Part shown: piece after piece, positions 18,342 to 26,351 of the stretch
Numbering within the stretch: the stretch's first letter is position 1
Layout: each line of letters starts with the position of its first letter
Source of the DNA: JBBQED01 sp038320345
GTDB lineage: Bacteria; Bacteroidota; Bacteroidia; AKYH767-A; OLB10
DNA length: 64,000 nt
NCBI GenBank assembly: GCA_038320345.1
Contig: JBBQED010000014.1
Span: 1 to 64,000 of the forward strand
Reading direction: 5' to 3'
Position numbers and translations under genes: made by a program
Notes under the pieces: generated by a model
Database searches by the model: none
Seen by the model: only the letters and a program-made list of their open reading frames with translations
Told to the model about the DNA's origin: nothing

Positions 18342-19361
18342 ATGCGCCTACTTTATTTAGTATTGATCTTGTTGCTCACAGCATCTTGTCATCAAAAAGA
18401 GACCTCTACTAGTGTATCCTTAAATGATTATTTTAATTATGACGACTCCATAGCATCAGCGGGAATAAAAATGATTCCCATCAAGACTCCTATTGGTGAG
18501 TTTAAAGTGTGGACGAAAAGATTTGGAAGTAATCCTAAAATAAAAATACTCTTGTTACATGGAGGTCCGGCAATGACACATGAGTATATGGAATGTTTTG
18601 AAACTTTTTTTCAAAGAGAGGGTTTTGAGTTTTATGAATATGATCAATTGGGTTCCTACTATAGCGATCAACCTAAGGATAGTAGCTTGTGGACCATCGA
18701 ACATTTTGTTGAAGAAGTAGAACAAGTTCGTCAGGCAATACATGCAGATAGTTCTAATTTCTATGTATTAGGAAATTCATGGGGTGGAATCCTAGGTATG
18801 GAATATGCTCTCCGTTATCAACGGCATGTAAAAGCATTGCTCATCTGTAATATGATGGCTAGTGCTCCTGAATATGGTCAGTATGCGAATGAAGTGTTAT
18901 CGAAACAAATGAATCCAGAGGTACTGGCAGAAATAAGAACTATAGAAGCAAAAAGTGATTTCAATAATCCCCGATATATGGAATTACTTATTCCGAATTT
19001 TTATCATGAACATTTATGTAGATTACAGGAATGGCCGGATGGATTTAATCGATCTATGAAACACGTAAATGCTGAAATCTATACGATGATGCAAGGCCCA
19101 AGCGAATTTGGAATTAGTGGAAGGTTACTTCATTGGGATATTAAAAACAGGCTACACGAAATTACTGTCCCAACACTAATGGTTGGTGCTCGATACGATA
19201 CGATGGATCCAAAAGCAATGGAAGCACAAAGTAAAATGGTTCAACATGGCAGGTACTTATACTGTCCTAATGGAAGTCATTTATCGATGTGGGATGATCA
19301 ACAAGTATTTATGACAGGAGTAGTTAAATTCATTAAAGATGTCAACACCGGAGAATTCTAA
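18342..19361 (+). CDS. alpha/beta hydrolase lipoprotein, proline iminopeptidase-like (S33)
   Basis: 339 residues. Lipobox LTASC with Cys16, so probably periplasm-facing and membrane-anchored. The alpha/beta hydrolase core shows the oxyanion HGGP motif at 73-76, the nucleophile elbow GNSWGG with S146, and likely acid D286 (ARYDTMDP) and base H313 (NGSHLSMW). HGGP with GxSWGG is typical of proline iminopeptidases, and the length (about 320 plus lipid signal) fits. The likely reaction is removal of N-terminal proline or short residues from peptides; other S33 activities remain possible. It is a single gene with its own promoter element, converging on the SRPBCC genes. Confidence 0.88.
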   Translation: MRLLYLVLILLLTASCHQKETSTSVSLNDYFNYDDSIASAGIKMIPIKTPIGEFKVWTKRFGSNPKIKILLLHGGPAMTHEYMECFETFFQREGFEFYEYDQLGSYYSDQPKDSSLWTIEHFVEEVEQVRQAIHADSSNFYVLGNSWGGILGMEYALRYQRHVKALLICNMMASAPEYGQYANEVLSKQMNPEVLAEIRTIEAKSDFNNPRYMELLIPNFYHEHLCRLQEWPDGFNRSMKHVNAEIYTMMQGPSEFGISGRLLHWDIKNRLHEITVPTLMVGARYDTMDPKAMEAQSKMVQHGRYLYCPNGSHLSMWDDQQVFMTGVVKFIKDVNTGEF

Positions 19362-19558
19362 AGAGTTTCTATTAATTCGATGCTAACTTCCACTCGATTT
19401 ATCATCTGACCAGTGAAGATTCTCTGAAATTAAAAATCATCGACTTTGTATGAATGCAGTCAGTCTATATGAACAAGAAAAAAAACTTTCTTTAAAATCT
19501 TTTCAGTATTGGCTTGTATATTTATTAAAGCGAACCTTTCTAGGAATGGGTAATGAAC

Positions 19559-19996
19559 CTAACTTAGCTTTTTAGAAAGGTTTTCCAGATATTGAGTCCA
19601 AGCTCCAGAACAACCATTGTAACATTCGATTTTGGGAACTAATCCTTCATGCGTAAAAATTACTTTGGATTTATTCCCCTTCTTGGAAATTTCAAAACAA
19701 ATTTTTGTCCCAGTCCACTCATTTGGCTGCTCAAGAAAATTAAGATTGCTTTCCGTAACCAACCAGACAATTCTTTTCTCAGGAATCAGCTCCACTAACT
19801 TTTGTTTTGAATAATGCATTCCACCACCTGCGTTAAATGTAAATTCATCATTTAGCTTATGAGAGTCGCCTACAATCGTTTCAGAATATAATCCCACCCA
19901 CCAACTGCGAACATTGAGCAGTTGATCAAAAACATTTTTTAAATTGTCAGAAGATTCTAAACTGAATGTAAAATCCATTGAATTTTGCTTGCTCAT
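19559..19996 (-). CDS. SRPBCC (START/AHSA1-like) domain protein, second gene of pair
   Basis: 145 residues from the ATG at 19996. The open frame reaches 20023, but that start lies inside the previous gene, while 19996 is 5 bp after the stop of that gene and suits coupled translation. It is a single SRPBCC fold with the pattern DNLKNVFDQL...RSWW, ELIPEKRIVWLV, EWTGTKICFEI and a C-terminal ECYNGCSGAWTQYLENL helix. It is a clear paralogue of the gene before it (shared IPEKKIVWLV and AWT.Y segments). The family binds hydrophobic ligands or acts in stress responses; no specific ligand can be inferred. No signal peptide, so cytoplasmic. Confidence 0.85.
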   Translation of the reverse strand: MSKQNSMDFTFSLESSDNLKNVFDQLLNVRSWWVGLYSETIVGDSHKLNDEFTFNAGGGMHYSKQKLVELIPEKRIVWLVTESNLNFLEQPNEWTGTKICFEISKKGNKSKVIFTHEGLVPKIECYNGCSGAWTQYLENLSKKLS

Positions 19997-20001
19997 TGTG
20001 T

Positions 20002-20586
20002 TTATTTTTGGGGAAGTCCCCATTTTTCTATTAACTCTTTATTGAGTGAATCGTCCTCTTTAGTATTAGGCTTTCCTTTGCCGGTTTCAATTAAATTTTT
20101 CAAACTGCCTTGTATGTAACTTGTCCAAGCGTCTTTACAAACATTGTAACATTCGTATTCAGGATTTAAACCTTCCTGTGTAAATTGGAGTTGTGTTTGA
20201 TGGTCATATTCAGAAATTTCAAAAATTAGTCTATTGCCTTTCCATTCACTTTGATCTTTAGTAAAATTGAATTGATTTTCTAATACTAACCAAACAATTT
20301 TTTTTTCTGGAATAAATTCAACAATTTTCATTTTACAGATGTGAACATCCTTATAGTGATAAAGAAACTCAGCGTCAATTTTGTCGGTGTTACCATCAAT
20401 GTTTTCACTCCACCATCCACGAACATTGTTTATTGCATCGAAAACCTCTTTTGGAGTTTGCCTAACCAAAATGCGCGTATTGAAATTTTTATTGCTCATG
20501 ATCAGATGATTGGTTGGTATTGAATTGTTCTTGAAACTTGTCAAAAAGAGTGTTGAAAGAATAAGGATTGCTATAGTCTGTTTCAT
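20002..20586 (-). CDS. SRPBCC (AHSA1-like) domain protein with hydrophobic N-terminus, first gene of pair
   Basis: 194 residues from the ATG at 20586. A longer frame to 20751 overlaps the divergent AraC gene and its promoter, and would start upstream of this gene's own promoter, so I reject it. Residues 1-20 are hydrophobic (MKQTIAILILSTLF) and could be a signal peptide or anchor. An internal Met before SNKNFNTRILV would give a purely cytoplasmic SRPBCC protein like its paralogue. The SRPBCC domain follows (VFDAINNVRGWW, FIPEKKIVWLV). A ~35-residue Lys/Glu-rich tail ends EKWGLPQK. It forms a two-gene operon with 19559-19996 and is divergent from the AraC/DJ-1 regulator, which probably controls it. 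Confidence 0.82.
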   Translation of the reverse strand: MKQTIAILILSTLFLTSFKNNSIPTNHLIMSNKNFNTRILVRQTPKEVFDAINNVRGWWSENIDGNTDKIDAEFLYHYKDVHICKMKIVEFIPEKKIVWLVLENQFNFTKDQSEWKGNRLIFEISEYDHQTQLQFTQEGLNPEYECYNVCKDAWTSYIQGSLKNLIETGKGKPNTKEDDSLNKELIEKWGLPQK

Positions 20587-20596
20587 TTTCACACCA

Positions 20597-20626
20597 CAAA
20601 TATATTGTCTAAAAAGTATCTCCAAA
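20597..20626 (-). promoter_or_regulatory. minus-strand promoter (-7 TATATTTG, -33 TTTG) for the SRPBCC pair
   Basis: The -7 TATATTTG occupies 20604-20597 and the -33 TTTG 20626-20623, with an 18-bp spacer. It lies 10 bp before the ATG at 20586 and is a nearly canonical Bacteroidota promoter. Confidence 0.75.
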
Positions 20627-20652
20627 GGGTGTAAAATAGACTTTCTAGAGGG

Positions 20653-20683
20653 TTGATCTGGACAAAGATAAATCCTACCTTTG
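20653..20683 (+). promoter_or_regulatory. plus-strand promoter (-33 TTG, -7 TACCTTTG) for the AraC gene
   Basis: TTG at 20653-20655, 20-bp spacer, TACCTTTG at 20676-20683, 15 bp before the ATG at 20699. It is back-to-back with the SRPBCC promoter, leaving 26 bp between the two -33 elements for a shared regulator site. Confidence 0.75.
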
Positions 20684-20698
20684 TCAAAATAATTTGCA

Positions 20699-21679
20699 AT
20701 GAAACATTTAACTATAATTGTCCCAGACGGCGAAAACAATTTAAGCAGCATTGTGGGTGCCTATAAAATATTTTCAAGAGCCAATTTGTACTGGAAGGAG
20801 ACTATGAAAAAGGAATTGTTTGAAATACAATTAGCAGGGATTTCAAAAAAGGTAGAATTTTATGATGGATTATTTTCCGTGAAACCTCACACCACTATTT
20901 CCACGATTGCAAAAACCAATCTAATCATTATACCCTCCTTAAATCACAATTATCAAAAAACAGTGAAAGTGAACAGGCCTTTGATCGATTGGATTGAGAA
21001 GCAGTATAAACATGGTGCTGAAGTAGCCAGCGTTTGCACAGGAGCGTTTTTGCTAGCAGCATCGGGTTTGTTAGATGGAAAAAGTTGTTCTACTCATTGG
21101 TCGGCGACCGATAATTTTAGAGCTATGTATCCGAATGTAAACTTGCAAACGGATAAATTGATTACTGACGAGCATGGAATTTATACCAACGGTGGTGCTT
21201 ATTCCTTTTTGAACTTGATAATTTATTTGGTTGAAAAATATTATGATAGGCAAACAGCGATTTACTGTGCAAAAGTTTTTCAGATTGAAATGGACAGGAA
21301 CAGTCAGTCCGTATTTGCAATTTTTACAGGACAGAAAATACATGATGATGATGCTGTAAAAAAAGCCCAATTGTATATTGAAAGTAACCTGAATGAAAAA
21401 ATTTCAGTTGAGCAATTGTCTTCAAAATTTTCAATAGGGAGAAGAAACTTTGATCGAAGGTTTATTAAAGCTACCGGTAACACTCCTGTAGAATATATGC
21501 AACGGGTTAAAATCGAATCGGCAAAAAAAACTTTTGAAAGTAGTCGCAAAACAATCGGTGAAGTGATGTATGAAGTTGGCTACAGTGATGTGAAAGCATT
21601 CCGAGAAGTGTTCCGAAAAATTACTGGCATGTCACCAATTGATTACAGAAGTAAATACAATAAGGAAGCGATGATTTAA
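20699..21679 (+). CDS. GlxA/FtrA-type transcriptional regulator (DJ-1/PfpI + AraC domains)
   Basis: 326 residues. The N-terminal DJ-1/PfpI-like domain covers about 1-190, with the nucleophile-elbow cysteine C113 in VASVCTGAF and the family segments GLLDGKSCSTHW and ITDEHGIYTNGG. The C-terminal AraC/XylS domain covers about 222-320, with two helix-turn-helix motifs (ISVEQLSSKFSIGRRNFDRRF and IGEVMYEVGYSDVKAFREVF). Members sense small metabolites through the DJ-1 domain and usually activate neighbouring genes. The divergent SRPBCC pair, with facing promoters only 26 bp apart, is the obvious target; autoregulation is likely too. The ligand is unknown. Confidence 0.92.
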   Translation: MKHLTIIVPDGENNLSSIVGAYKIFSRANLYWKETMKKELFEIQLAGISKKVEFYDGLFSVKPHTTISTIAKTNLIIIPSLNHNYQKTVKVNRPLIDWIEKQYKHGAEVASVCTGAFLLAASGLLDGKSCSTHWSATDNFRAMYPNVNLQTDKLITDEHGIYTNGGAYSFLNLIIYLVEKYYDRQTAIYCAKVFQIEMDRNSQSVFAIFTGQKIHDDDAVKKAQLYIESNLNEKISVEQLSSKFSIGRRNFDRRFIKATGNTPVEYMQRVKIESAKKTFESSRKTIGEVMYEVGYSDVKAFREVFRKITGMSPIDYRSKYNKEAMI

Positions 21680-21872
21680 TACAAACAATATGCGGCTATT
21701 TCCTGCCACTTTCTATGCGGTTTGTAATTTTTCAAGTGGCGCCCATAACACGCATGAATGTTTGGATAGGATTTAGTGTGATTACAGGAGACCTGGTCAG
21801 AGATCCGATCTTTGCGGTATTATCTGACACTTTACTATTGCCCAGCTCTTGTTACTTTAAGTCGGCATTCAA

Positions 21873-22277
21873 CTATCCTCTCCATTTTTCAGAAGCTAAT
21901 ATTACTTGCTCATCTCGTGATATGTAAAATTCTACAAAATAAGTTTGATTTGCTTTCAAACTATCAAAAAGTTCTATCTCTAAATATTCTCTAGTTTCAC
22001 CTCCAAAAAAGGTGAATAATCCAGCAAAAGCATTTCCAGTCTTGGGCAACTGATACCCTTTATTCCCATTATTTGGAACAAGTTGTCCATAATTAGGATA
22101 AATTGAAAAATAATCTGGTGAAGCGGATGTAGGATTAAACCAAGGAGTACTTCCATTTAGTACATACCAATTGTTCCAATTTGTAGTATCCTCAAAACTC
22201 GGATTAGGCACCAGATTTTGTTGCGCCTGAACGTTTCCGAAAACAAGTAAAAAGGCAAAAAAAAGTAAAAATCGCAT
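21873..22277 (-). pseudogene. truncated tandem copy of the NPSFE secreted protein
   Basis: 134 codons from the ATG at 22277 (signal MRFLLFFAFLLVFGN). The first ~125 residues are almost identical to the gene at 22559-23299, including long stretches identical at DNA level, with an offset of about 1022 bp. After ISRDEQ the match breaks and a stop follows. The later domain and the T9SS sorting tail are missing. It looks like a recent duplication whose 3' part was lost. The 193 bp between it and the AraC gene contain nothing I recognise. Confidence 0.85.
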
Positions 22278-22359
22278 GATTAAAATGTTTATGTTCATTT
22301 AGAAGTAAAAGGTTAGATTGAAAATAACAAATAATAGGTTGACTTCCACGACTCCGCTA

Positions 22360-22579
22360 TTAAATGACGATAAGTTTAAATGATTTGGAAAACAATTTAT
22401 TTGAAACGTGTATGAAATAAATGCCAGCAGAAGGTGTAACGAAATGAATTTGATCGGTTGCTGAATATTCGATCTGTGAAAACACATCTCTACCTTCCGA
22501 ATCGGTTACTATCAATTCCCCCATAAATGGAAAACTAAAATCAATTTTCAAGTTAGAATTAGCAATAACTGAATTTTTG
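22360..22579 (-). pseudogene. detached T9SS type A sorting tail of the NPSFE gene (out of frame)
   Basis: This frame encodes a complete type A sorting domain (ANSNLKIDFSFPFMGEL, TDSEGRDVF, SAGIYFIHVS, KSFKLIVI). It has no signal peptide or independent role and directly continues the frame of the gene upstream after a one-base shift. The shift maps to the paired homopolymers at 22574-22578 and 22580-22584. Removing one base would read SIVFKNSVIANSN and restore a protein of about 313 residues. Confidence 0.85.
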
Positions 22580-23299
22580 AAAAACGATTGAATTTTCATT
22601 TTGAATTTCTGAAATACTAACAGGGCAGCTCAAACATGAAACTGATATATCATCAATATAATAATATGCCCAATTACTCGTTACTGCAGTAGTAAATACA
22701 GAATCGTATTGGGTATTGCTATTATTTCTAAAATTTCCTATTGTTAAATATTTTTCTCCGCCATTGGCATTAAATGTTCCATTAATTGGTACCCAATTTA
22801 GGGTATCATATATTATATTTCCAGAAGGATTTTCGATTTGAGGTATATATGGAAAAGCTACTCCCGAAATTTGAGTGATTAAAGTGTCACTAAAATATGC
22901 CCCAATTCTATCTGAAGCTAAACGATAATGTTCAGCCCTAGATATAGAAAATTCTACAAAATAAGTTTGATTTGCTTTCAAACTATCAAAAAGTTCTATC
23001 TCTAAATATTCTCTAGTTTCACCTCCAAGATAGGTGTAAAATCCAGCAAAAGCATTTCCAGTCTTGGGCAACTGATACCCTTGATTCGAATTATTTGGAA
23101 CAAGTCCTCCATAACCAGGATAAATTGAATAATAATCTGGCGAAGCCGATGTAGGATTAAACCAAGGAGTACTTCCATTTTGTACATACCAATTGTTCCA
23201 ATTTGTAGTATCCTCAAAACTCGGATTAGGCACCAGATTTTGTTGCGCCTGAACGTTTCCGAAAACAAGTAAAAAGGCAAAAACAAGTAAAAATCGCAT
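22559..23299 (-). CDS. secreted NPSFE-type protein, frameshifted before its T9SS tail
   Basis: 246 residues as read, from the ATG at 23299. The frame extends to 23398, but Met34 starts the signal peptide MRFLLVFAFLLVFGN, as in the tandem copy. The mature protein starts QNLVPNPSFEDTTNW, a carbohydrate-binding-like beta-sandwich opening found in many Bacteroidota surface proteins. It continues to a DDISVSC segment and then ends prematurely in QKFSYC, because the sorting domain is in another frame (22360-22579). Without that tail the protein would be secreted to the periplasm but not recognised by T9SS. A single-base sequencing or assembly error in a homopolymer is an equally good explanation. 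The function of the beta-sandwich is unknown. Confidence 0.82.
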   Translation of the reverse strand: MRFLLVFAFLLVFGNVQAQQNLVPNPSFEDTTNWNNWYVQNGSTPWFNPTSASPDYYSIYPGYGGLVPNNSNQGYQLPKTGNAFAGFYTYLGGETREYLEIELFDSLKANQTYFVEFSISRAEHYRLASDRIGAYFSDTLITQISGVAFPYIPQIENPSGNIIYDTLNWVPINGTFNANGGEKYLTIGNFRNNSNTQYDSVFTTAVTSNWAYYYIDDISVSCLSCPVSISEIQNENSIVFQKFSYC

Positions 23300-23608
23300 G
23301 ATTAAAATCTTTAGATTTGAATGTAACTGACATTTTCGATTGATTGTAAATATAAGTAGGATATTAAAGATTTGCAAGGTTGAATAAAATAAAAGCAAGC
23401 AGAAAGCGCTGGTACAAATACCTACCTATTTAAGCCTGTCGCCGAGATATTCTCTTGTTCTAGCTCGTTCATCCAACATAGGTGATCTAAAGTTAATCCA
23501 TTGTACCTAATCTTCTACTATTTTCATTCTGTTTAAGATATAAAAACTATTTTTAACGGTTCTGAAAATATCAGGCTTGTGCTGTAATAGTATATCAAAA
23601 TTCAACTT

Positions 23609-24031
23609 ATGGAAAAAGAAGCCACATTACTAACAGTAGAGGCAATCATCAATGCCCCCTTAGAAAAAACCTGGAACTACTGGACACAACCCGAACATAT
23701 CATACACTGGTGCTTCGCTTCAGTTGATTGGCATGCCCCAAGCGCTACTAATGATTTAAAAGTAGGTGGGAAATCTAACACCCGAATGGAAGCTAAAGAT
23801 GGAAGTGTAGGATTTGACTTTGAAGGTGAATACACCGAAGTTGTGAATCATGAATTAATAGCCTACAAATTAGCGGATGAACGTACTGTAAGGATTGAAT
23901 TTCTTGCAGAAGGAAATACTACTAAAATCATCGAGCGTTTTGTTGCTGAATTGGAAAATCCTTTAGAAATGCAACAACAAGGATGGCAAGCTATTTTAAA
24001 TAATTTCAAAAAATATACAGAGACCCACTAA
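23609..24031 (+). CDS. AHSA1/SRPBCC domain protein
   Basis: 140 residues, cytoplasmic. It has the AHSA1 family layout: VEAIINAPLEKTWNYWTQPEHIIHW at the start, a DWHAPSATNDLKVGG loop, FEGEYTEV, then an IIERF strand and a final amphipathic helix (QQQGWQAILNNFKKY). Such proteins are small hydrophobic-ligand-binding folds of mostly unknown role; some activate Hsp90 in eukaryotes, which should not be transferred here. It is not closely related to the SRPBCC pair at 19.6-20.6 kb. The 210-bp upstream gap (23399-23608) shows no exact promoter element. Confidence 0.88.
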   Translation: MEKEATLLTVEAIINAPLEKTWNYWTQPEHIIHWCFASVDWHAPSATNDLKVGGKSNTRMEAKDGSVGFDFEGEYTEVVNHELIAYKLADERTVRIEFLAEGNTTKIIERFVAELENPLEMQQQGWQAILNNFKKYTETH

Positions 24032-24077
24032 GTATACTTACAAAAATACTTTCGAGGAAAGTCAATATTTACCAGAT

Positions 24078-24887
24078 TTGAAGAACACCGATCAACTTAT
24101 CAAAACAAATTTACTAATTTCATTTCGCTCATCAATTCAGGAGTATGAACTCCCTGAACGGTTCACCTATCCTTTTCATTACACTCCTCACCCACTCTGT
24201 TTACTTGCTGCAAAGGAACTTCAAGAGCATCTCCAACAACAGCAAGTTTGGAAACATAACTTTGGTTTAGCTCATGATCAACAAGGACCTGTAATTGGAA
24301 AGATGTTTGGAGTATTATTGGTCAAAAATCAAGACCAAGAAATCGGATATCTCGCAGCATTCTCCGGAAAATTAGCCGGTGGCGTTCATCACGATCCTTT
24401 CGTTCCTCCAGTATACGACATGCTAAGTGAAAACAGTTTTCTGAATTTAGGCATGCAAGAATTGAGTCGTATCAACCAAGAAATCGCAACGTTAACAACG
24501 ATCCATTCTAAAGAAGCACTTCATAGAGTACGCGAACTGAAAGAACTCCGTAAAAAAAATTCTTTTCAATTGCAAAATAAAATATTTGATGAGTTCCATT
24601 TTTTAAATCAAGCCGGGGAAACCAAAAGTTTGAGAATTATCTTTCAAAATAATGCTAATGGGTCTCCTGCTAGTGGAGCAGGTGAATGTGCGGCTCCGAA
24701 ATTATTACAATATGCTTTTCTCCATAAACTTCAACCACTGGCAATGGCTGAATTCTGGTGGGGGCAATCTCCAAAAACCGAATCTTGGAAACACGGCGAA
24801 TTTTATCCTGCTTGTCGGGAAAAATGCGCTCCCATCCTACAATATATGCTCGACGGAATAGAGTTGGAAGAACCGCCTCAGCATTAA
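24078..24887 (+). CDS. RluA-type pseudouridine synthase accessory domain lacking the catalytic domain
   Basis: 269 residues, TTG start. No ATG fits: the frame is open upstream without one, and the first internal Met is far inside the domain. The sequence resembles the N-terminal region of the long (~550-residue) RluA-family pseudouridine synthases: YELPERFTYPFHYTPHPLC, GAGECAAPKLLQYA, MAEFWWGQSP, FYPACREKCAPIL. In those proteins the catalytic domain follows at once. Here translation stops at EEPPQH, and no catalytic segment appears in any frame in the 143 bp before the next gene. It may be a truncated relic, or a standalone domain working with a separate synthase. The conserved motifs look undamaged, which argues against old decay. 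Confidence 0.75.
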   Translation: MKNTDQLIKTNLLISFRSSIQEYELPERFTYPFHYTPHPLCLLAAKELQEHLQQQQVWKHNFGLAHDQQGPVIGKMFGVLLVKNQDQEIGYLAAFSGKLAGGVHHDPFVPPVYDMLSENSFLNLGMQELSRINQEIATLTTIHSKEALHRVRELKELRKKNSFQLQNKIFDEFHFLNQAGETKSLRIIFQNNANGSPASGAGECAAPKLLQYAFLHKLQPLAMAEFWWGQSPKTESWKHGEFYPACREKCAPILQYMLDGIELEEPPQH

Positions 24888-25030
24888 TGATTGTTTGCTT
24901 AACTTGCATTAATTCCGGCTGTTGTTCATCCCCTCAAAATTGAAATCTTCTCAAATGGAATTCTTAATTTAATAGAAAACACCAGATTGAAAAAAAATTT
25001 GAATCCATCAATTAACCCAAAAAAACGCTT

Positions 25031-25546
25031 ATGAAAAAAGCATTCCTATTTCTACTTTTAACTTTTATGGTGATAAGTGTTTATCCATCCAAAGCACAAG
25101 ATAGTACACGAATATCAGCGAATGATTTCAGTAGTGTTTGCGGAACATGGTATGGCAAACTGACTTACCTAGATTACAAAAGCGGAAAGCCCTATTCGAT
25201 GCAAGCTAACATCAGCATTATGAGGATCAGCAAAACCAATCAGTTCATTTTTTCAAACTCCTATCCTAACGAACCCAAAGCTAATTCGATGGATACCGTT
25301 TCGATATCAGCAGATGGAAAAATGATTGATCAGGAAATCATACTATCTCGCTCGATGAGAGCCGATGGAAATACGGAAGTGATTACGGAATTAGAAGGGA
25401 CCGACGGACACGATAACCGTCCAGCTACTATACGGCATACCTACATCATCGGCATGAATGATTTTATCATGAGAAAAGAAGTGAAATTCAAGGATAGCAA
25501 AGACTGGATCCTTCGCCATGAATATATTTATCAACGAGAGTTGTAA
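25031..25546 (+). CDS. small secreted protein of unknown function
   Basis: 171 residues with a signal peptide of about 22 residues (ends YPSKAQ). The mature part is a beta-rich domain starting CGTWYGKLTYLDY and including RTHT-like strands (ATIRHTYIIGMNDFIMRKEV), reminiscent of small lipocalin-like folds. No catalytic motif or sorting tail is visible, so it is probably periplasmic. It precedes the methyltransferase by 29 bp and may be co-transcribed. I do not recognise a family. Confidence 0.8.
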   Translation: MKKAFLFLLLTFMVISVYPSKAQDSTRISANDFSSVCGTWYGKLTYLDYKSGKPYSMQANISIMRISKTNQFIFSNSYPNEPKANSMDTVSISADGKMIDQEIILSRSMRADGNTEVITELEGTDGHDNRPATIRHTYIIGMNDFIMRKEVKFKDSKDWILRHEYIYQREL

Positions 25547-25575
25547 ACGACATTCAGGAAACTAAAATTAAGATC

Positions 25576-26229
25576 ATGGACAAAAATAAAATCACCGCAA
25601 CTACTTGGAATAAAATTGCGGTGTTGTACCAAGAAAAATTCATGGATCTGGATTTATACAATGATTCGTATGCTGCATTTTGTGAAAAGTTGAAAGCGCA
25701 AGCCTCGGTTTTAGAAGTTGGTTGTGGTCCAGGAAATATTACACGCTATCTTTTAGCTAATCGACCCGATTTAAAAATTTTGGGAACAGATCTCGCTCCA
25801 AATATGATTGAGTTGGCAAGAAAAAATAATCCAACCGCTGAGTTTAGAGAGCTAGATGCGAAATCACTTTCATCACTTACGCAAGTGTTCGATGGAATTA
25901 TGGCAGGTTTCATCGTTCCTTATTTATCAAGAGAAGAATGTAATCAGTTGCTCAAAAATGCATATCAACTACTAAACGAAGACGGCCTACTTTATTTGAG
26001 TTTTACCGAAGGCAACTATGATGATTCAGGATTCTTAAGTGCTAGCACGGGAGATCAAACTTATTTTTATTATCACTCTCCAGAAGAATTCAAAGAGCTC
26101 TTAATAGTAAATCAATTTACTCTTGTGCATTCCAGTAAAGTACTATTTAAACGACTCTCTGGATCCGAAGAGACGCATATTATTCTTATGGCAGTAAAAA
26201 ACGGTGATGGAAAATTAATCTCTGTTTAA
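25576..26229 (+). CDS. class I SAM-dependent methyltransferase
   Basis: 217 residues. SAM-binding motif I is VLEVGCGPGNITRYL (about residues 45-59), followed by the acidic end of strand 2 in ILGTDLAP and post-motif FRELDAKSL. This is the methyltransferase domain 25 type, small and cytoplasmic. The substrate cannot be inferred. It lies just behind the small secreted protein and converges on nuoF. The 122-bp gap to nuoF (26230-26351) has no convincing terminator hairpin. Confidence 0.88.
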   Translation: MDKNKITATTWNKIAVLYQEKFMDLDLYNDSYAAFCEKLKAQASVLEVGCGPGNITRYLLANRPDLKILGTDLAPNMIELARKNNPTAEFRELDAKSLSSLTQVFDGIMAGFIVPYLSREECNQLLKNAYQLLNEDGLLYLSFTEGNYDDSGFLSASTGDQTYFYYHSPEEFKELLIVNQFTLVHSSKVLFKRLSGSEETHIILMAVKNGDGKLISV

Positions 26230-26351
26230 GGAATAATTGTAGCGCATATTTTTAAGCGTTCAAGTTCCCTCCGCAAAAAAATTTACAGGGACACCTTCCG
26301 GAGAAATCCATCATGACCTGAAAACAATCTGAAGTACGAATTACAGTTTCC

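Noticed and set aside
21715..21927. 70-residue plus-strand open frame after the AraC gene
   Set aside because: It overlaps the truncated duplicate on the other strand and resembles no protein; treated as chance.
22360..22599. Independent 79-residue gene
   Set aside because: It is a complete T9SS sorting tail without a signal peptide, in continuity with the preceding frame after a one-base shift.
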